Positions 34,522-44,726 are shown, counted from the first letter of the stretch. The stretch: 64,000 nt of DNA from Mobilisporobacter senegalensis (GCF_003752155.1 NZ_RJVG01000012.1:1-64000); one strand, 5' to 3'. Program-made: numbers and translations. The notes: generated from the sequence alone by a model not told the origin.

Positions 34522-34566
34522 AAATAAGGTCAGTTATTCCAATTTGAAATAGCTGACCTTATTTTT
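34520..34566 (+). terminator. Terminator of the yvl-like operon
   Basis: AAAAATAAGGTCAG and CTGACCTTATTTTT base the stem, with a bulged upper part; T-run on the plus strand. Confidence 0.85.
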
Positions 34567-34600
34567 ATAGGATTTATCCTATTCATAACCTATCTATCAT

Positions 34601-34629
34601 TTGACACTCAATTTTAAGAATGTTATAAT
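34601..34629 (+). promoter_or_regulatory. Near-consensus promoter of the hydrogenase-maturation operon
   Basis: TTGACA - 17 bp - TATAAT, both hexamers perfect. It drives the regulator-hydG-hydF-aspA set, with a leader of about 55 nt. Confidence 0.8.
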
Positions 34630-34688
34630 TATAACAAAGTCATTTACTCAGATTCCAACCCTATCTTAGATGGAAGGTGGTTTAAATT

Positions 34689-34952
34689 ATGGAGACAAGA
34701 ATCGCAGTCATAGGCATCATAGTTGAAAATTCAGAATCAGTGGACAAACTCAACTCCGTATTACATGAATATGGCGAATATATTATTGGACGAATGGGAA
34801 TTCCCTACCCAAAACGCAAGGTTAATGTAATCAGTATTGCCGTGGATGCCCCCCAGGATATTATCAGTGCTCTATCAGGTAAAATCGGACGTATTCCCAA
34901 TATTAACGCCAAGACCGCTTATTCTAATGTAATATGCGGTACTGATGAATGA
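34689..34952 (+). CDS. TM1266-type iron-only hydrogenase system regulator
   Basis: 87 aa ACT-like protein: METRIAVIGIIVENSESVDKLN, then GEYIIGRMGIPYPKRKVNVI and SALSGKIGRIPNI. This family lies beside HydEFG genes and resembles the ligand-binding fold of NikR; the effector is unknown. First gene of the maturation operon, preceded by GGAAGGTGG. Confidence 0.85.
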   Translation: METRIAVIGIIVENSESVDKLNSVLHEYGEYIIGRMGIPYPKRKVNVISIAVDAPQDIISALSGKIGRIPNINAKTAYSNVICGTDE

Positions 34953-35032
34953 AGTAGAAATCTTAGTATCTAAAAACAATATCATATAACTAACAGGGAA
35001 GAAATTCTAACCTGAAAGAAAGGAAAATCACT

Positions 35033-36451
35033 ATGTATAATCCAAAATCACTAAAAGCAGAGGAATTCATCGATAATGAAGAAGTTCTGGCAACACTTGC
35101 CTATGCTGATGAAAACAAAAACAACCTTGAACTAGTTGATGCACTTATTGAAAAAGCTAAATTAAGAAAAGGCCTTACTCACAGAGAAGCCTCCGTACTT
35201 TTAGCCTGTCCAGATGAAGAGAGAATACAAAAAATCTATACTCTTGCAGAACAAATAAAAAAAGATTTTTATGGAAATCGTATTGTAATGTTCGCTCCCC
35301 TTTATCTATCTAATTATTGTGTAAACGGGTGTATATACTGCCCATACCATCTAAAAAACAAACATATTGCCAGAAAGAAACTGACTCAGGAAGATATCGT
35401 GAAAGAAGTCACTGCATTGCAGGATATGGGACATAAACGTCTTGCCATTGAAGCCGGTGAACATCCTACGATGAACCCTATTGAATATATACTTGAATGT
35501 ATTGATACAATTTATAGTATTAAACATAAGAATGGTGCTATCCGTCGTGTTAACGTAAATATAGCAGCTACGACAGTTGAAAATTATCGAAAATTAAAAG
35601 ATGCTGGAATTGGAACTTATATTCTATTTCAGGAGACTTATCATAAAGAAAGTTATGAAAAACTTCATCCAACAGGTCCAAAGCATGATTATGCTTATCA
35701 TACAGAAGCAATGGACAGAGCGATGGAGGGTGGAATTGACGATGTAGGACTCGGTGTATTATTTGGACTTGAATTATACAGATATGAATTTGCAGCATTA
35801 CTTATGCATGCAGAACATCTTGAAGCAGTTCATGGTGTGGGCCCTCATACGATCAGTGTCCCACGTATAAAACGTGCCGATGATATTGATCCGAATGCTT
35901 TTGACAACAGTATCAGCGACGAAGTATTTGCAAAGATTTGTGCTCTCGTAAGAATCTGCGTGCCTTACACTGGAATGATAATCTCTACCCGTGAATCGAA
36001 AGAGGTAAGAGGAAAGGTTCTGCGCCTTGGCGTATCTCAACTTAGCGGTGGTTCTCGTACCAGCGTTGGAGGATACGATGAACCGGAACCGGATGATGAA
36101 CGTTCGGAACAATTTGACGTAAGCGATCAGCGGACTCTTGATGAAGTTGTAAAATGGCTTATGGAACTGGGATATATTCCATCTTTTTGTACTGCCTGCT
36201 ATCGTGAAGGCAGAACAGGAGATCGTTTTATGCAGCTTTGCAAGAGCGGCCAGATTCAAAACTGCTGCCAGCCAAATGCACTGATGACCTTAAAAGAATA
36301 CCTTATGGATTATGCTGCTGAAGAAACAAAGGCAATTGGTGAAAAGTTGATTGAAGCAGAATTGAAGAAGATTCCAAAAGAAAAAGTCCGTGAAATCTGT
36401 ATTGATCACCTTGAGAAAATAGAAGAAGGAATTCGTGATTTCAGATTCTAA
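35033..36451 (+). CDS. hydG: [FeFe]-hydrogenase maturase HydG
   Basis: 472-aa radical SAM tyrosine lyase that makes CO and cyanide for the H-cluster on an Fe-Cys synthon. The SAM cluster motif is CVNGCIYC. The C-terminal auxiliary cluster Cys are in CTACYREGRTGDRFM and CQPNA. The core shows IEAGEHP and LFQETYHKESY. Length and order match the family. Followed 26 nt later by hydF. Confidence 0.95.
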   Translation: MYNPKSLKAEEFIDNEEVLATLAYADENKNNLELVDALIEKAKLRKGLTHREASVLLACPDEERIQKIYTLAEQIKKDFYGNRIVMFAPLYLSNYCVNGCIYCPYHLKNKHIARKKLTQEDIVKEVTALQDMGHKRLAIEAGEHPTMNPIEYILECIDTIYSIKHKNGAIRRVNVNIAATTVENYRKLKDAGIGTYILFQETYHKESYEKLHPTGPKHDYAYHTEAMDRAMEGGIDDVGLGVLFGLELYRYEFAALLMHAEHLEAVHGVGPHTISVPRIKRADDIDPNAFDNSISDEVFAKICALVRICVPYTGMIISTRESKEVRGKVLRLGVSQLSGGSRTSVGGYDEPEPDDERSEQFDVSDQRTLDEVVKWLMELGYIPSFCTACYREGRTGDRFMQLCKSGQIQNCCQPNALMTLKEYLMDYAAEETKAIGEKLIEAELKKIPKEKVREICIDHLEKIEEGIRDFRF

Positions 36452-36477
36452 TTAGAAGTTTTAGTGGAGGAATAATT

Positions 36478-37689
36478 ATGGGATTAAATGAAACCCCATC
36501 AGCAAATAGAATTCATATTGGTTTTTTTGGTAAAAGAAATGCAGGGAAATCAAGTCTTGTGAATGCCGTTACAGCCCAATCACTTGCCGTTGTTTCTGAT
36601 GTAAAAGGAACAACAACTGACCCCGTCTATAAGGCAATGGAATTACTCCCATTGGGACCCGTTATGATCATTGATACTCCAGGTATTGATGATGAGGGAG
36701 GACTTGGTGAGCTTCGTATAAAAAAAGCAAAGCAAGTTCTGAATAAAACTGATATCGCCATACTTGTTGTTGATGCTACGGAAGGAATGGCGGATACTGA
36801 TCTGGATTTAGTAAATACATTTATCTCTAAGGAGATACCATATCTTATCGCTTATAATAAATCAGATCTGCTTGGTAATTTGCCGGCAAAAAAACCGAAT
36901 GAGATATATGTTAGTGCACAGGAATTAACCGGAATATATGAATTGAAAGAAAAAATTGCACACTCAGTACAAATAGATGATGAAAAACTAAAGATTGTTG
37001 CTGATCTTCTTCATCCATCTGATTTTGTTGTACTTGTGACACCTATTGACAAGGCTGCACCAAAGGGCAGGTTAATTCTGCCCCAACAGCAAACGATTCG
37101 TGACATACTTGAGGCAGATGCAACAGCAATTGTTGTAAAAGAATATGAACTTCGAGAGACACTTGAGAATCTTGGTAAAGAACCGGCAATGATTATTACT
37201 GATAGCCAGGTATTTGCAAAAGTGTCAGCAGATGCCCCATCAAATATACCCCTTACATCCTTTTCTATTCTTATGGCCAGATATAAAGGACTCCTTGATA
37301 CTGCTGTAAAGGGCGTTGTAGCTGTTGAAGAACTTAAGGATGGGGATACGGTTTTAATTTCAGAAGGCTGTTCCCATCATCGCCAATGTGATGATATCGG
37401 TACTGTTAAAATTCCTCGCTGGATCAAAAACTATACCGGTAAAAATATAAATTTTCAGTTTACATCTGGTACAGAGTTTCCTGAGAATCTATCCCCTTAT
37501 AAAATGATTATTCACTGCGGTGGTTGTATGCTGAATGAACGTGAAGTACGCTACCGTATGAAATGTGCAGTAGATCAGGGTGTACCAATTACCAATTATG
37601 GAGTAACCATAGCCTATATGCAGGGAATCCTGAAACGCAGCCTGAAAATTTTTCCTCATCTTGAGGCGGTGCTGGACGAATTAGGTTGA
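36478..37689 (+). CDS. hydF: [FeFe]-hydrogenase maturase HydF
   Basis: 403-aa GTPase and scaffold that delivers the two-iron subcluster to apo-hydrogenase. The GTPase domain has GKRNAGKSSLVNAV (P-loop), DTPGIDDEGG (G3) and NKSD (G4). The dimerisation domain follows. The C-terminal FeS domain has CSHHRQCDDIG and HCGGC, the HxH/CxxC cluster ligands. Full length. Confidence 0.95.
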   Translation: MGLNETPSANRIHIGFFGKRNAGKSSLVNAVTAQSLAVVSDVKGTTTDPVYKAMELLPLGPVMIIDTPGIDDEGGLGELRIKKAKQVLNKTDIAILVVDATEGMADTDLDLVNTFISKEIPYLIAYNKSDLLGNLPAKKPNEIYVSAQELTGIYELKEKIAHSVQIDDEKLKIVADLLHPSDFVVLVTPIDKAAPKGRLILPQQQTIRDILEADATAIVVKEYELRETLENLGKEPAMIITDSQVFAKVSADAPSNIPLTSFSILMARYKGLLDTAVKGVVAVEELKDGDTVLISEGCSHHRQCDDIGTVKIPRWIKNYTGKNINFQFTSGTEFPENLSPYKMIIHCGGCMLNEREVRYRMKCAVDQGVPITNYGVTIAYMQGILKRSLKIFPHLEAVLDELG

Positions 37690-37721
37690 AACACACATGA
37701 AGCACCAAGATAGGAGTTAAT

Positions 37722-39041
37722 ATGAGAACAGAATCGGATAAACTGGGTCAAATGGAATTTGAGGCGAATGAACTGTATGGCCTGCAGACCAAACGGGCGT
37801 ATGAAAATTTTAATTTAAAATGTAAGCGGACAAATCTCCACCTTATTTATTCTATTGTAAAAATTAAAAAAGCCGCAGCACAGACTTATATTGATATTGG
37901 CAGAGATAGCAAGGACATTTATAGACCGATCATCAAAGCCTGCGATCTCATACTTGCCGGAGGGGAAGACGATCAGTTCATTACCCAGTCCCTTCAGGGG
38001 GGAGCTGGAACATCAACAAATATGAATGTAAATGAAGTCATCGCTAATCTTGCTTTACAACTTATAGGCAAGACTTCTGGTTCTTATGATATTATCCATC
38101 CTCTTGATGATGTAAACCGGGGTCAGTCCACCAATGATGTTTATCCCACTGCTTTACGGATTGCTGCAATTGATACTTTACGTGATCTAAGCGAGGAATG
38201 TGCAAAATTACAGGAAGCTCTTCAGAAGAAAGAAAACGAATATGACCACATCAAAAAAGTGGGCAGGACGGAACTAATGGATGCAATCCCTGTAACACTT
38301 GGAGCAGAATTCGGAGCCTATGCACAGGCTATTGCGAGGGATCGATGGCGGCTCTATAAAGTGGAAGAACGTTTACGCCAGGTCAATATTGGTGGAACTG
38401 CAATTGGAACTGGTACCAATGCAGAGAAACAGTATCGTTTTGGTATTATTGAAGCACTGAGGAATATGACCGGTATTGGACTTGCTGTTTCAGAATATCC
38501 TCTGGATATTACACAAAATAATGATGTTTTTGTTGAAGTTTCGGGCTTATTAAAGGCACTTGCAGTCAATATGATGAAGATAGCCAACGATCTGCGTCTC
38601 ATGAATTCAAATGCCATTGGTGAAATCCGATTAAGACCAATGCAGATGGGAAGTACCATCATGCCAGGAAAGATAAATCCTGTTATTCCTGAAATGGTCA
38701 TCCAGGTATCTATGCGTGTTATGGCAAATGATTATGCAATTTCTTCTGCAGCAGCTCATGGTGAATTTGAACTCAATGCATTTTTGCCACTGATTGCAGA
38801 TTCCTTATTGGAAAGCCTTGAATTATTATATAACTGTGTAAAATTATTCCGCAAAAAATGTATTGATGATATGAAGCCCAATCCAAAAAGATGTGATGAT
38901 TTGCTCAATTCATCTTTTGCCTTTGCTACGGAATATACTATGAAACTTGGATATGAAACTGTCAGCCATATTCTGGAGCAATGTGAGCACAATAATGTAA
39001 AAGCAAAGCGGATCTTAGATGATATGCTGCAAAATAAATGA
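37722..39041 (+). CDS. aspA: Aspartate ammonia-lyase
   Basis: 439-aa fumarase/aspartase-superfamily enzyme: signature GSTIMPGKINPV, QGGAGTSTNMNVNEV near the N terminus and NRGQSTNDVYPTALR. It converts aspartate to fumarate and ammonia. Aspartase genes are known beside hydEFG in many Firmicutes. Ammonia supply for the bridging dithiomethylamine of the H-cluster is an attractive but inferred reason. About 30 nt after hydF, in the same transcript. Confidence 0.85.
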   Translation: MRTESDKLGQMEFEANELYGLQTKRAYENFNLKCKRTNLHLIYSIVKIKKAAAQTYIDIGRDSKDIYRPIIKACDLILAGGEDDQFITQSLQGGAGTSTNMNVNEVIANLALQLIGKTSGSYDIIHPLDDVNRGQSTNDVYPTALRIAAIDTLRDLSEECAKLQEALQKKENEYDHIKKVGRTELMDAIPVTLGAEFGAYAQAIARDRWRLYKVEERLRQVNIGGTAIGTGTNAEKQYRFGIIEALRNMTGIGLAVSEYPLDITQNNDVFVEVSGLLKALAVNMMKIANDLRLMNSNAIGEIRLRPMQMGSTIMPGKINPVIPEMVIQVSMRVMANDYAISSAAAHGEFELNAFLPLIADSLLESLELLYNCVKLFRKKCIDDMKPNPKRCDDLLNSSFAFATEYTMKLGYETVSHILEQCEHNNVKAKRILDDMLQNK

Positions 39042-39046
39042 TATAA

Positions 39047-39085
39047 AAAGGGGGCTGTCCCACTAAATTGTGGGGCGCCCTTTTC
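39047..39085 (+). terminator. Terminator of the hyd operon
   Basis: AAAAGGG...CCCAC, loop TAAATT, GTGGG...CCCTTTT directly after aspA. Confidence 0.85.
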
Positions 39086-39101
39086 ACGTTGGTGGCGGTT
39101 A

Positions 39102-39842
39102 TTACTTTATTGTAAACGTTATTTTATCAATAATATCTTTTGCTGTTGTTAATTTAGTAAAGTCTTGATTTAGTTTTCCATCGCTTCCATCAGGACTGCT
39201 GTGCCCTATTTGCACCAGCTCGTAAGTTTTTTGATCTGTTGAATCTATAGTTGCAGAGTATACTATTCCAGGCTGGCCGCTTCCATATTCACCCCCTGAA
39301 TAGCTGACATCCCCAATTTTAGCTTCTCTTGGATAATAATCGTTGAAATCGGTTGACATATTTATTTCTGCCAGAATTATATATTGATTTTTCTCTGTAT
39401 CTAATTTTGTGTGAATTGTGGCATTCCCCTTTGGTGTAGCCGATGTAATTGTATCAGGTACAATTTGTACATTACTTCGCTTATGTGTCCAGTATGGAAG
39501 CGCTTCTTTACGTTGAATCTGACCTTTGCCCACATGATCAGATGACGCTTTACTCCAGTTTTGATGAACAATTTTACTTGTAGCATAAAGAGTTTCAATA
39601 TAATTTCCTTGTAGATCTTCAACCCAGACAGCCATCTGAGGGGGTGTTTTTATTGTTATAAAAGAATTCACTTTAAAGTCATGGAGATAATTTTTACCTT
39701 TATAAATACTGATACTTACACTCTTACCTGTCATATTGTCTTTTAGATTTATCACTTTATCTTTTCTTGTCAGAATTACAAAGAATATAATTGCACATAT
39801 AATTAAAACCATGATACCTATAGGAATAATCCGTTTTTTCAT
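39102..39842 (-). CDS. Membrane-anchored extracytoplasmic protein, DUF2271-like
   Basis: 246 aa. N-terminal hydrophobic helix (about 7-27), no lipobox. The external domain has PPQMAVWVEDLQGNYIETLY and RKEALPYWTHKR, resembling DUF2271 proteins that accompany membrane redox/flavin systems, with SATPKG and YSGGEYGSGQPG further on. The start follows AAAGGGGAG. It is 20 nt downstream of a TetR gene and probably controlled by it. Confidence 0.6.
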   Translation of the reverse strand: MKKRIIPIGIMVLIICAIIFFVILTRKDKVINLKDNMTGKSVSISIYKGKNYLHDFKVNSFITIKTPPQMAVWVEDLQGNYIETLYATSKIVHQNWSKASSDHVGKGQIQRKEALPYWTHKRSNVQIVPDTITSATPKGNATIHTKLDTEKNQYIILAEINMSTDFNDYYPREAKIGDVSYSGGEYGSGQPGIVYSATIDSTDQKTYELVQIGHSSPDGSDGKLNQDFTKLTTAKDIIDKITFTIK

Positions 39843-39862
39843 ATTCTACACTCCCCTTTTCA

Positions 39863-40507
39863 CTACTTTTTAATGGAACAAATCAAAAATTTAAGAGCTT
39901 CCTCTACTAATTCCTCTATTGTTCTATTGCGATAATGTATTAAATATTTTTCCTTCTTTTTTGATGTATTCAATACTCCAACCATACTTGCCCATAAGAT
40001 CAATGCTGTATTAATTACATCTATACCATTTAAGACCGTACCATCTTGAATTCCCTCATCCAATGTATCCTTTAGGAAATCAAATAATTTCTCACCCTCC
40101 ATATAACATTCTTTAATCGACTTATCATCATTATTTTCAAAATCCATATCGCCATTTTCATAGTCCATAATGGCTTTGAAATACTCCGGATATAGATTAC
40201 TAAAATCAACAAGTGCTTTTCCCAGTAATTCTGTTTTTTCAATTCCTGTTTTAGTGCAGTTTTCTTCTACCACTTTTTCAAAAAGACCATTTAATAACTT
40301 ATACCCTCTTATCATAATTTCAAAATATAGCTGTTCTTTGCTCCTAAAATATACGTATACTGTCCTTTTACTGAACTCTGCTTCTTTTGCTATATCATCC
40401 ATTGTGGCATTATGAAACCCTTTTTCAAAGAATATTTTTTCAGCAGCATCAATAATATCTTTCTTTCGTATATCTCTTTCTTTTTCCTTACGCGCTGTAA
40501 CGCCCAA
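39863..40507 (-). CDS. TetR-family regulator
   Basis: 214 aa, TTG start at 40507 after GGAAGGTGAAGTGA. HTH: ATMDDIAKEAEFSKRTVYVYFRSKEQL. The C-terminal domain is a typical TetR_C ligand domain. Operon with the DUF2271-like gene. A palindrome 36 nt upstream is the likely operator. Confidence 0.85.
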   Translation of the reverse strand: MGVTARKEKERDIRKKDIIDAAEKIFFEKGFHNATMDDIAKEAEFSKRTVYVYFRSKEQLYFEIMIRGYKLLNGLFEKVVEENCTKTGIEKTELLGKALVDFSNLYPEYFKAIMDYENGDMDFENNDDKSIKECYMEGEKLFDFLKDTLDEGIQDGTVLNGIDVINTALILWASMVGVLNTSKKKEKYLIHYRNRTIEELVEEALKFLICSIKK

Positions 40508-40543
40508 TCACTTCACCTTCCATCGTATACACAGATAGTAAGC

Positions 40544-40558
40544 TAAACTATTAGTTTA
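40544..40558. promoter_or_regulatory. Probable TetR operator
   Basis: TAAACT-ATT-AGTTTA, perfect inverted repeat upstream of the TetR gene; a matching half site GTAAGC lies just to the left. Confidence 0.55.
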
Positions 40559-40646
40559 CTTTATTTCATCATAGTGCAATATATTTATTCTGTCAATAGA
40601 AAATTAATATACAGACCTACTACTTATAATTCTGCTTCCTACAAAA

Positions 40647-40678
40647 ATACCATCTGTGTGGCTCTACACAGATGGTAT
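40647..40678 (-). terminator. Terminator after the hydrolase gene
   Basis: ATACCATCTGTGT and its exact complement with a 6-nt loop; TTTTT follows on the minus strand. Confidence 0.8.
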
Positions 40679-40707
40679 CTAATGGCTATGAAAGCCTCTC
40701 TTAATTA

Positions 40708-41817
40708 TTAATCTATCTTATCCAAAAAATCTACCATGATTTGAACGAATTCATCCGGCTTCTCAAAATGTATATCATGTCCAGATTTTATTGTTATCAT
40801 CTCATTTCCTTTGATCAGATTATGAACTTTTTCTGCATCTTCATCACTATTAGCAGCGTAAAGTACTCCATCCTCTCCATATTGAGTCTTAGCCTTAATA
40901 TAAACAGATGGAGCTTTTATGTTTGATAAGGTTTCTTCCTGATCCAAACCTTCGAACCATGTTCCTGTATAAAATGAATGTGAAAAATCCTGATCAAAAT
41001 TATCCATGTAGAGTGTTCCATGAATCCAGTTGTATGGAACATACCATAATTTTAATGGTTCCCCCGGATGTTTTTCCCTGTATTCTTTTGCACTTTTCGA
41101 AAGAAGTTTAGGCAAATCACCAAACATCCCCCAGAGGTAACTGTTTTCCATGTAATACACTACAAAATCATTCTCTTTTGTCTGATTTCTAAAGTTATAT
41201 CCTAACTCAAAACTCTCTTTCCAGACAAATGTATTCTGCATCTCTTCCGGAGTTACGCTAAAGAATGGAGGGTCTTCTAACACAAGTCCTAAAACATCTT
41301 CAGGGGAATTGGATGCAATCCATGCTGCTAAAATTCCACCGGAAGAATGACCAGATACCACGCAGGGTTCACCAATGACATTCTTTATGAACCAGACAAA
41401 ATCCTGCCCCATAGCAACTCCTGTATATTTTGAAGGATCATGACTGGATTCACCATGTCCATGGCAATCAATTGCAAATACATGATAGTATTTGGATAAC
41501 TGAGGGAGTACTCTCGAATAATCTTCCCATGCCATTGATTGCCCATGAATTAAAAGAAGGGCAGGACCATTGTCTGGACCTTCTGCATAATTTAGCATCG
41601 TTCCATCTAAAAGAGTAACCTGTTTCTCTTCATAGCCGCTTTTCAATGTTTTCTTTAAAGGCCATTCATCATAATGCAGATTCTGATAAGCAAATATAGC
41701 TATTCCGATTGCACCTGCAGTTATGAGTACTAATAAGATAATTAAAATTATCTTCCATATTTTAAATTTCTTTTTATTCTTTTGATTTCCTGTTTCATAA
41801 GTTCCACTCTGATTCAT
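40708..41817 (-). CDS. Membrane-anchored alpha/beta-hydrolase
   Basis: 369 aa: basic N terminus, one hydrophobic helix (about 20-45), then the hydrolase fold with LLIHGQSMAWEDY, nucleophile elbow SGHSSGG and C-terminal IKSGHDIHFEKP (His). The substrate is unknown. Four nt after the XRE-AbrB regulator gene, so the pair is an operon. Confidence 0.85.
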   Translation of the reverse strand: MNQSGTYETGNQKNKKKFKIWKIILIILLVLITAGAIGIAIFAYQNLHYDEWPLKKTLKSGYEEKQVTLLDGTMLNYAEGPDNGPALLLIHGQSMAWEDYSRVLPQLSKYYHVFAIDCHGHGESSHDPSKYTGVAMGQDFVWFIKNVIGEPCVVSGHSSGGILAAWIASNSPEDVLGLVLEDPPFFSVTPEEMQNTFVWKESFELGYNFRNQTKENDFVVYYMENSYLWGMFGDLPKLLSKSAKEYREKHPGEPLKLWYVPYNWIHGTLYMDNFDQDFSHSFYTGTWFEGLDQEETLSNIKAPSVYIKAKTQYGEDGVLYAANSDEDAEKVHNLIKGNEMITIKSGHDIHFEKPDEFVQIMVDFLDKID

Positions 41818-41821
41818 CTAT

Positions 41822-42253
41822 TCACTCCTCTGAACAATCTTCTGCTTTATATACAGCCTCTATAAAATTCATTAATCTATCATATTGGGCTAAAGCAATT
41901 CCCTGCTCTTCATCTCCAAGAACAAGTAAACTGTCACCAGGATTAATATTAAATATCTCTCTTGCCTTTTTAGGAATTACTATTTGTCCCCGTTCTCCCA
42001 CCTTTACAGATCCAAAAATATGTTTTCCTTTAGGTGGAATACTTATTTTTTCTTTCTCCTCAGAATAATTAATCAGATTATCCAATGAAACATCATATAT
42101 TTTAGCCAAAGCCATACAATTATTTATATCCGGTATTGTTTCACCACTCTCCCATTTTGCGACTGCCTGCCTGGAAACACCAATCTTATCAGCAACTTCT
42201 TCCTGGGTGAATTTATTCATTTTTCTTAATTGTTTTAAATTCATATTTATCAT
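41822..42253 (-). CDS. XRE-type HTH fused to SpoVT/AbrB domain
   Basis: About 143 aa, start at the ATG at 42253 (AAAGGATGTG upstream). Residues about 5-60 are an XRE HTH (FTQEEVADKIGVSRQAVAKWESG); about 78-122 are an AbrB swapped-hairpin domain (VKVGERGQIVIPKKAREIF). Two DNA-binding folds in one short protein suggest a transition-state-type regulator. It precedes and likely controls the membrane hydrolase gene. Confidence 0.85.
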   Translation of the reverse strand: MINMNLKQLRKMNKFTQEEVADKIGVSRQAVAKWESGETIPDINNCMALAKIYDVSLDNLINYSEEKEKISIPPKGKHIFGSVKVGERGQIVIPKKAREIFNINPGDSLLVLGDEEQGIALAQYDRLMNFIEAVYKAEDCSEE

Positions 42254-42456
42254 ACTTTTCACATCCTTTATACTCATTATACTGTAATTTTCCAAAGATT
42301 CTACCAATTATAGATAACATTTCATGTTATCCTGAGTTTACATGATCATACGAAGTGCTTATTAGATTTGCAAAAACAGTGTAACATGATACAATAATAT
42401 AGTTGAGAATATTCTATATTAACCGGCTAATTTAATTCATTCAGGAGGATATGATT

Positions 42457-43227
42457 TTGAAATTTCTAAAACTACGTCCAAACAAAAAATATAAAGCAAT
42501 TTCTATCGTCTATTTTATATTAAGAATGTTAGTTATCTACGTTTTTTTTGCCCAGCTTCATGATAGGAATTATGAGAATGTTTTTTTATGTGTTTTGACT
42601 ATGATTTTATTTTTAGTACCAAGTTTTATTGAACGAAGGATTCATATTGATATTCCAGATACTTTGGAAACCATCATATTGCTATTTATATTTTCGGCAG
42701 AAATTTTAGGGGAAATCAATTCATATTATTTAATTTTTCCTTATTGGGATACTATCCTACATACTATAAATGGATTTTTAGCATCTGCCATCGGTCTCTC
42801 CCTCATTGATATCCTTAATAAAAATAAACGCTTTTCCATCTCCCTGTCTCCTCTTTTTGTTGCTCTTGTTGCCTTCTGCTTTTCCATGACAATTGGTGTA
42901 GTTTGGGAATTCTTTGAATTTGCTATGGATACTTATTTTGGTATGGATATGCAAAAAGATACTTATATCTCATCTTTTCAATCCGTATTATTAAATCAGA
43001 ATGGACATAATATTCCTGTTAAAGTTAATTTTGACAGTGTAATTATCAATGGAGAACCTTGGAAAGGTTATATTGATATAGGACTCATTGATACTATGAT
43101 GGATCTATTCGTTAATTTTATTGGTGCTGTTGTTTTTTCAACCTTTGGATATTTTTATATTAAGGGGAGAGGTAAGAGTAATTTCTTAAAAAGATTTATA
43201 TTAAAAATTTATACAGAAAATGAGTAA
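42457..43227 (+). CDS. Multi-pass membrane protein, unknown
   Basis: About 256 aa with seven or so hydrophobic segments; contains FPYWDTILHTINGFLASAIG and GVVWEFFEFAMDTYFGMDMQKD, which recall DUF2238-type membrane proteins with conserved acidic residues within helices. The TTG at 42457 is better placed (8 nt from GGAGG) than the ATG at 42451 (2 nt). Function unknown. Confidence 0.65.
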   Translation: MKFLKLRPNKKYKAISIVYFILRMLVIYVFFAQLHDRNYENVFLCVLTMILFLVPSFIERRIHIDIPDTLETIILLFIFSAEILGEINSYYLIFPYWDTILHTINGFLASAIGLSLIDILNKNKRFSISLSPLFVALVAFCFSMTIGVVWEFFEFAMDTYFGMDMQKDTYISSFQSVLLNQNGHNIPVKVNFDSVIINGEPWKGYIDIGLIDTMMDLFVNFIGAVVFSTFGYFYIKGRGKSNFLKRFILKIYTENE

Positions 43228-43248
43228 TAAATTTTAGTTAAAATAATA

Positions 43249-43290
43249 AAAAATCCTGGATTTTAGATAATTTCTAAATCAGGATTTTTT
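43249..43290. terminator. Bidirectional terminator
   Basis: AAAAATCCTG with CAGGATTTTTT closing an inner AT-rich stem, between the convergent membrane-protein and rubredoxin genes. Confidence 0.85.
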
Positions 43291-43323
43291 AATTTGATAT
43301 TTAAATCATATTCATGTTTTTAA

Positions 43324-43485
43324 TTAATCTGTTGGAGAAAATTCATCTTTTGAAACACCACATAATGGACAAACCCAATCATCCGGGATATCCTCAAAAG
43401 CTGTCCCAGGTGCAATACCACCATCAGGATCGCCTACTTCCGGATCATATATATATCCACAAACATCACACACATACTTTTGCAT
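43324..43485 (-). CDS. Rubredoxin
   Basis: 53-aa iron protein, ATG at 43485 after AGGAGGAG, TAA at 43324. Both metal loops are intact: [17 protein letters not shown] and [16 protein letters not shown]. It carries one electron in anaerobic oxidative-stress and hydrogen metabolism. A standalone gene. Confidence 0.95.
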   Translation of the reverse strand: MQKYVCDVCGYIYDPEVGDPDGGIAPGTAFEDIPDDWVCPLCGVSKDEFSPTD

Positions 43486-43641
43486 TATGCTCCTCCTAAA
43501 TTATAATATTTTATATATAATATATGAACTAAAGTACAATTATATTGTACTAATAGCTTTTTAGAAACGAACCTTTAATACCATTTTTACCTTTTTATTA
43601 ACCCATTATACATTTACCTGTTTTTTCAAATGGTAATGTCA

Positions 43642-44619
43642 TCAGATAAAATTGTGCCGGCTTCCATTCATTATATTTTCAAATTCTCCAATTTTTTTAG
43701 AAGCATCCTCTAAATAATGATCCACAACGTTTGCCTCTTCAATATGGGATGTAATTGCCTTCGTGGTTATCTTAAGAATATCATCGACTTTCACGATTTG
43801 TTCAATCATATTTAAAGTATGGGCTTGCTGAGTATGTAAGATAGCAATCACCTTCTTCACTTCATCATCAACCTTTGAAACAGATAATAAGCTTGATTCA
43901 ATTTTTTCAATGGCATTGGAAGATGTACTAACTCCTTTTTTTATGACCTCAATCGATCGTTCTGAATTATTCCGGACATTTTTTGCTTCTGCAGAGATGC
44001 TGTTAATTAGTCCAGAAATATCTTTCGTACTGTTTTTTGTCTGCTCTGCTAATATTTTAACTTCTCCTGCAACTACCGAAAAACCTTTCCCATGTTCACC
44101 GGCCCTTGCTGCTTCAATGGCAGCATTTAAGGCTAAAAGATTGGTTTGATTTGCTATATTATTAATTAAATCAACTACTTCATTCACTTTCCCAAATTTA
44201 TTCACAAGTTCATTGATCATATTTCTGCTGTTTTTATTTTCATTTTCAAGTATTTTTATGATCTCAACCATCTCTTCAATTGCTGCTTTCCCTTCCTGGG
44301 ACATTTTTACTGTTTCATTGGTGATCTGTTTTAAACTTTTCCCCTCATCTGATAGTTTCTCTGTTGCTTTGCTTGTTTCATCTGTTAAACGTGAGATCAC
44401 ATTCATATGTTCCTGGACATTCTCTGTCAGATGTGCCAGATCATCATGTTGCTTATTCACTCTGGTATGCTGTTTCGTTGTATCCTTTAATAGCTTTTTT
44501 GTTGAATCAACAAAATTCAGAAATTGACTGAATCCCTTATTAATTACCGATTCACTTGTCTTATTATTATCATCTGGTCTCTCACTTATATCCGTTTTTT
44601 TCTTTTTATTTAAGAACAT
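43642..44619 (-). CDS. Soluble methyl-accepting chemotaxis protein
   Basis: 325 aa, no membrane segment. Long coiled coil with the signalling hairpin tip [20 protein letters not shown] and [14 protein letters not shown]. The short N-terminal part (about 1-80) lacks a recognised sensor domain. It probably signals to CheA from the cytoplasm; the stimulus is unknown. Confidence 0.85.
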   Translation of the reverse strand: MFLNKKKKTDISERPDDNNKTSESVINKGFSQFLNFVDSTKKLLKDTTKQHTRVNKQHDDLAHLTENVQEHMNVISRLTDETSKATEKLSDEGKSLKQITNETVKMSQEGKAAIEEMVEIIKILENENKNSRNMINELVNKFGKVNEVVDLINNIANQTNLLALNAAIEAARAGEHGKGFSVVAGEVKILAEQTKNSTKDISGLINSISAEAKNVRNNSERSIEVIKKGVSTSSNAIEKIESSLLSVSKVDDEVKKVIAILHTQQAHTLNMIEQIVKVDDILKITTKAITSHIEEANVVDHYLEDASKKIGEFENIMNGSRHNFI

Positions 44620-44726
44620 TTTATCGTCTCCTCATCTATTGTCTGTCATTACTAGCTATATTAATTTTATAGATTGTTAAAATTATGTATGTGATTTAAA
44701 TCAATTTTTAAGTTTTATTGGATATA

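Noticed and set aside
43314-43499. Plus-strand 61-codon ORF
   Set aside because: It is the antisense of the rubredoxin gene, whose two CxxC motifs are intact on the other strand.
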